The position numbers and the translations under genes were made by a program. A stretch of 64,000 bases of DNA from Rahnella sikkimica (GTDB lineage: Bacteria > Pseudomonadota > Gammaproteobacteria > Enterobacterales > Enterobacteriaceae), in contig NZ_CP019062.1 of assembly GCF_002951615.1 (NCBI RefSeq), positions 3,410,001 to 3,474,000 of the forward strand, in the 5' to 3' direction. The notes beneath the pieces were generated by a model. That model was not told the DNA's origin. It did no database searches and worked only from the letters and a program-made list of their open reading frames with translations. Position 1 is the stretch's first letter. The number at the start of each line of letters is the position of its first letter. Below, piece after piece: positions 62,369 to 64,000 of the stretch.

Positions 62369-63603
62369 CAGGCTGTCTCCACGTTCACCCGGCGCTTGCC
62401 GGTCAGCAATTGCTGCATCAGGGCCGCCTTTTCCTGTTTCAGGAAGGCCAGTTTCTTTTGCAGAAGCTCTATTTCGTTATCTGCGGCGGTGAGAACGGCG
62501 GCGATTTTTTGTTGTTCTGGGAGTGGGGGAAGATTTATTTCCACTGATCGTAAAATAGAAAGATTTAGCCCGCCTCGTCCTCCATCACCTCCTGAAAGTG
62601 AACGTAGCTCACTGTATCGGCTATCCATATTTTGATATATAAACTCAGCGTAAGCTTTTTGGGGGTTGAAAATAGCAGCAGCTATAGACTGGTTTGTACA
62701 TAACTCAATTTTATTTAATGCAACAGTACCCCGCGTCTTTCCTTGCCCAGCCAATGCTATTAGCAAACAATCTCTCGGGAGTATTTTTGCACTGGAGTTA
62801 GAAAGGCCAAGTTCAGTGATACGCCCTGTAACTTCATATACTTTTTTAAGATTTATTTCTCCCGAATTCATCCACGGTATATCTCCATCCCAATACTCTT
62901 TTTTACTAGTAAGTGGTGTCGCTCCTGCGGTTAGTAATGATATCTCACCTAATCTAGTATAATTCCACTCTCCCTCAAACCCCGGCAGCCGCTTCTTCCC
63001 GGTCAACAAACTCTGCATCAGCGATTTTTTCTGCTGCTGACTGTTGCCGATAAGATGTTCCGTGGTTGTAATCGCCTTATCCCAGGTAGAGAGGATTTTG
63101 GCGATTTTTGTTTGTTCTGGGAGTGGGGGGAGTAAAACCAACACATTGCGCAATCGATCAGGCGAAGTATGTTTTACCTTTGTACCTGAGGCTTGCTCAG
63201 CAATCTGTTTTCTTACATCAGGAGAGTTATATATTAAATATATAAAATTAAGGTCTATACGCTTAGGGTCCGTAATACTTATCAGGCCTAATCTCTGATT
63301 ATGTAAATACTTGCCATCCAAGGGAATAGAAATAGCACTACCTAACAATCCTGCGGCTTGCTCAGTCATTGCTAATAAAACACTACCTTTATTAAGAATA
63401 TATCCGTTAGGAATATCCCCAGTGTAATATTTAGTCTTGTGCTTTTGGTCACGGAAACCGCCATGCTCATAAAAATGCCCAGGAGTTAAAAGTACATAAT
63501 CACCTTGCTCAGAGAAAAATTCACTCTTGAAAGCAAAACCATGTTTTATAGATATGAATTTTTCAAAAGTGGTTTTCTCCCAATTCTCCGGAATCTTACT
63601 CAT
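62368..63603 (-). CDS. hsdS: Type I restriction enzyme, S (specificity) subunit
   Basis: 411 residues. Two target-recognition domains (about 1-145 and 205-355) are each followed by a conserved helical spacer: LPPLPEQTKIAKILSTWDKA and LPPLPEQQKIAAVLTAADNE, both ending in QxLLTGKxR. The recognition domains are AT-rich compared with the spacers, indicating exchange by transfer. A 30-bp near-identical direct repeat lies in the spacer DNA (63101-63130 and 62501-62530). It sets the DNA sequence recognised by both the methylase and nuclease complexes. Confidence 0.94.
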   Translation of the reverse strand: MSKIPENWEKTTFEKFISIKHGFAFKSEFFSEQGDYVLLTPGHFYEHGGFRDQKHKTKYYTGDIPNGYILNKGSVLLAMTEQAAGLLGSAISIPLDGKYLHNQRLGLISITDPKRIDLNFIYLIYNSPDVRKQIAEQASGTKVKHTSPDRLRNVLVLLPPLPEQTKIAKILSTWDKAITTTEHLIGNSQQQKKSLMQSLLTGKKRLPGFEGEWNYTRLGEISLLTAGATPLTSKKEYWDGDIPWMNSGEINLKKVYEVTGRITELGLSNSSAKILPRDCLLIALAGQGKTRGTVALNKIELCTNQSIAAAIFNPQKAYAEFIYQNMDSRYSELRSLSGGDGGRGGLNLSILRSVEINLPPLPEQQKIAAVLTAADNEIELLQKKLAFLKQEKAALMQQLLTGKRRVNVETA

Positions 63604-64000
63604 AACCCAGCTCCTTCAGATATCCCGCCATTTCCACTTCCAGCGCATTGAGCTGAGCGGTTAATGCCAGACGCTCTTCCCGAACAGCGACCAGATCGAT
63701 TTCCTCTTCTTCTTCAAAGGTATCGACATAGCGCGGGATATTCAGGTTGTAGTCGTTGTCCTGAATCTCTTTCAGGCTGGCGATATAGGCGTATTTCTCT
63801 ACGCTGTCGCCTTCGCGGTAAGTGGCAACGATTTTGGCGATATTTTCCGGGCTGAGTTCGTTCTGGTTTTTATTAGATTTATATTCCCGGCTGGCATCGA
63901 TAAATAGCACGTTTTTATCGATTTTATTCTTTTTGAAAATGAGGATCGCCGCCGGAATACCGGTGCCGTAAAACAGTTTTTCCGGCAGGCCGATCACCGC
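63596..64000 (-). CDS. hsdM: Type I restriction enzyme, M (methylase) subunit, C-terminal part
   Basis: The last about 134 residues are in the window; the gene continues past the right edge. IGLPEKLFYGTGIPAAILIF is the typical end of the N6-adenine methylase domain. FIDASREYKSNKNQNELS and the helical tail (LDLVAVREERLALTAQLNALE in part) contact HsdS. It overlaps hsdS by 8 bp. Confidence 0.93.
   Translation of the reverse strand, partial: AVIGLPEKLFYGTGIPAAILIFKKNKIDKNVLFIDASREYKSNKNQNELSPENIAKIVATYREGDSVEKYAYIASLKEIQDNDYNLNIPRYVDTFEEEEEIDLVAVREERLALTAQLNALEVEMAGYLKELGYE

Noticed and set aside
1..64000. CRISPR array, tRNA or rRNA genes, prophage
   Set aside because: No regularly spaced repeats, cloverleaf-type sequences, rRNA blocks or phage structural genes were recognised on reading both strands.

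Overview
The window looks like a chromosomal segment of a Gram-negative enterobacterium. The core genes (yhhW, ryhB, yhhY, yhiN, pitA, uspB, uspA, rsmJ, prlC, rlmJ, gor, cho, dcp) read like their E. coli counterparts and keep much of the E. coli order. The gene mix (OlsF-type ornithine lipid synthase, chromosomal Qnr-like protein, class 5 fimbriae, inverse autotransporter) suggests Yersiniaceae such as Rahnella, Serratia or a relative. The species cannot be fixed from the sequence alone.

Layout. 1-2.3 kb: start of a cellobiose-type PTS operon under a LacI-type operator, yhhW, the small RNA gene ryhB with its Fur box, yhhY and a decayed MFS gene. 2.5-7.6 kb: an inverse autotransporter with two secreted partners (Zir-like module) and an IprA-like regulator. 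7.7-16.3 kb: olsF behind a three-repeat Pho box, a degenerate FKBP protein, an AmpH-like hydrolase, yhiN, pitA, uspB and uspA. 16.3-24.2 kb: an intact IS3-family element, then a class 5 (alpha) fimbrial operon lying between uspA and rsmJ. 24.3-35.7 kb: rsmJ, prlC, a beta-glucoside operon (GH4 enzyme, IIC, YhhX-like oxidoreductase, GntR regulator), rlmJ, gor, cho and a small monooxygenase. 35.9-43.3 kb: LysR and isochorismatase-family genes, a SorC regulator divergent from an aldolase gene, a P-loop kinase-like gene, ascorbate-type PTS IIA, IIB and IIC genes and a small helical protein. 43.3-55.8 kb: msrA, carbonic anhydrase, FemAB-like protein, ABC exporter, a two-gene peptidoglycan-binding/secreted pair, an efflux pump with TetR, a YdeE-like MFS, dcp and a qnr-like gene. 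55.8-64 kb: a leftward type I restriction-modification cluster (hsdM, hsdS, rhuM, hsdR, YgjP-like metallopeptidase, DUF6880 protein), cut at the right edge.

How parts connect. The most interesting signal is a shared operator-like motif, GTCCA-N4-TGGAC, found in pairs upstream of both surface-structure operons (Zir-like and fimbrial). A CRP-fold IprA-like regulator sits next to the first of these. Other visible control elements are Fur (ryhB), PhoB (olsF), LexA (cho), TetR and LacI-type sites. No tRNA, rRNA or CRISPR array was seen.
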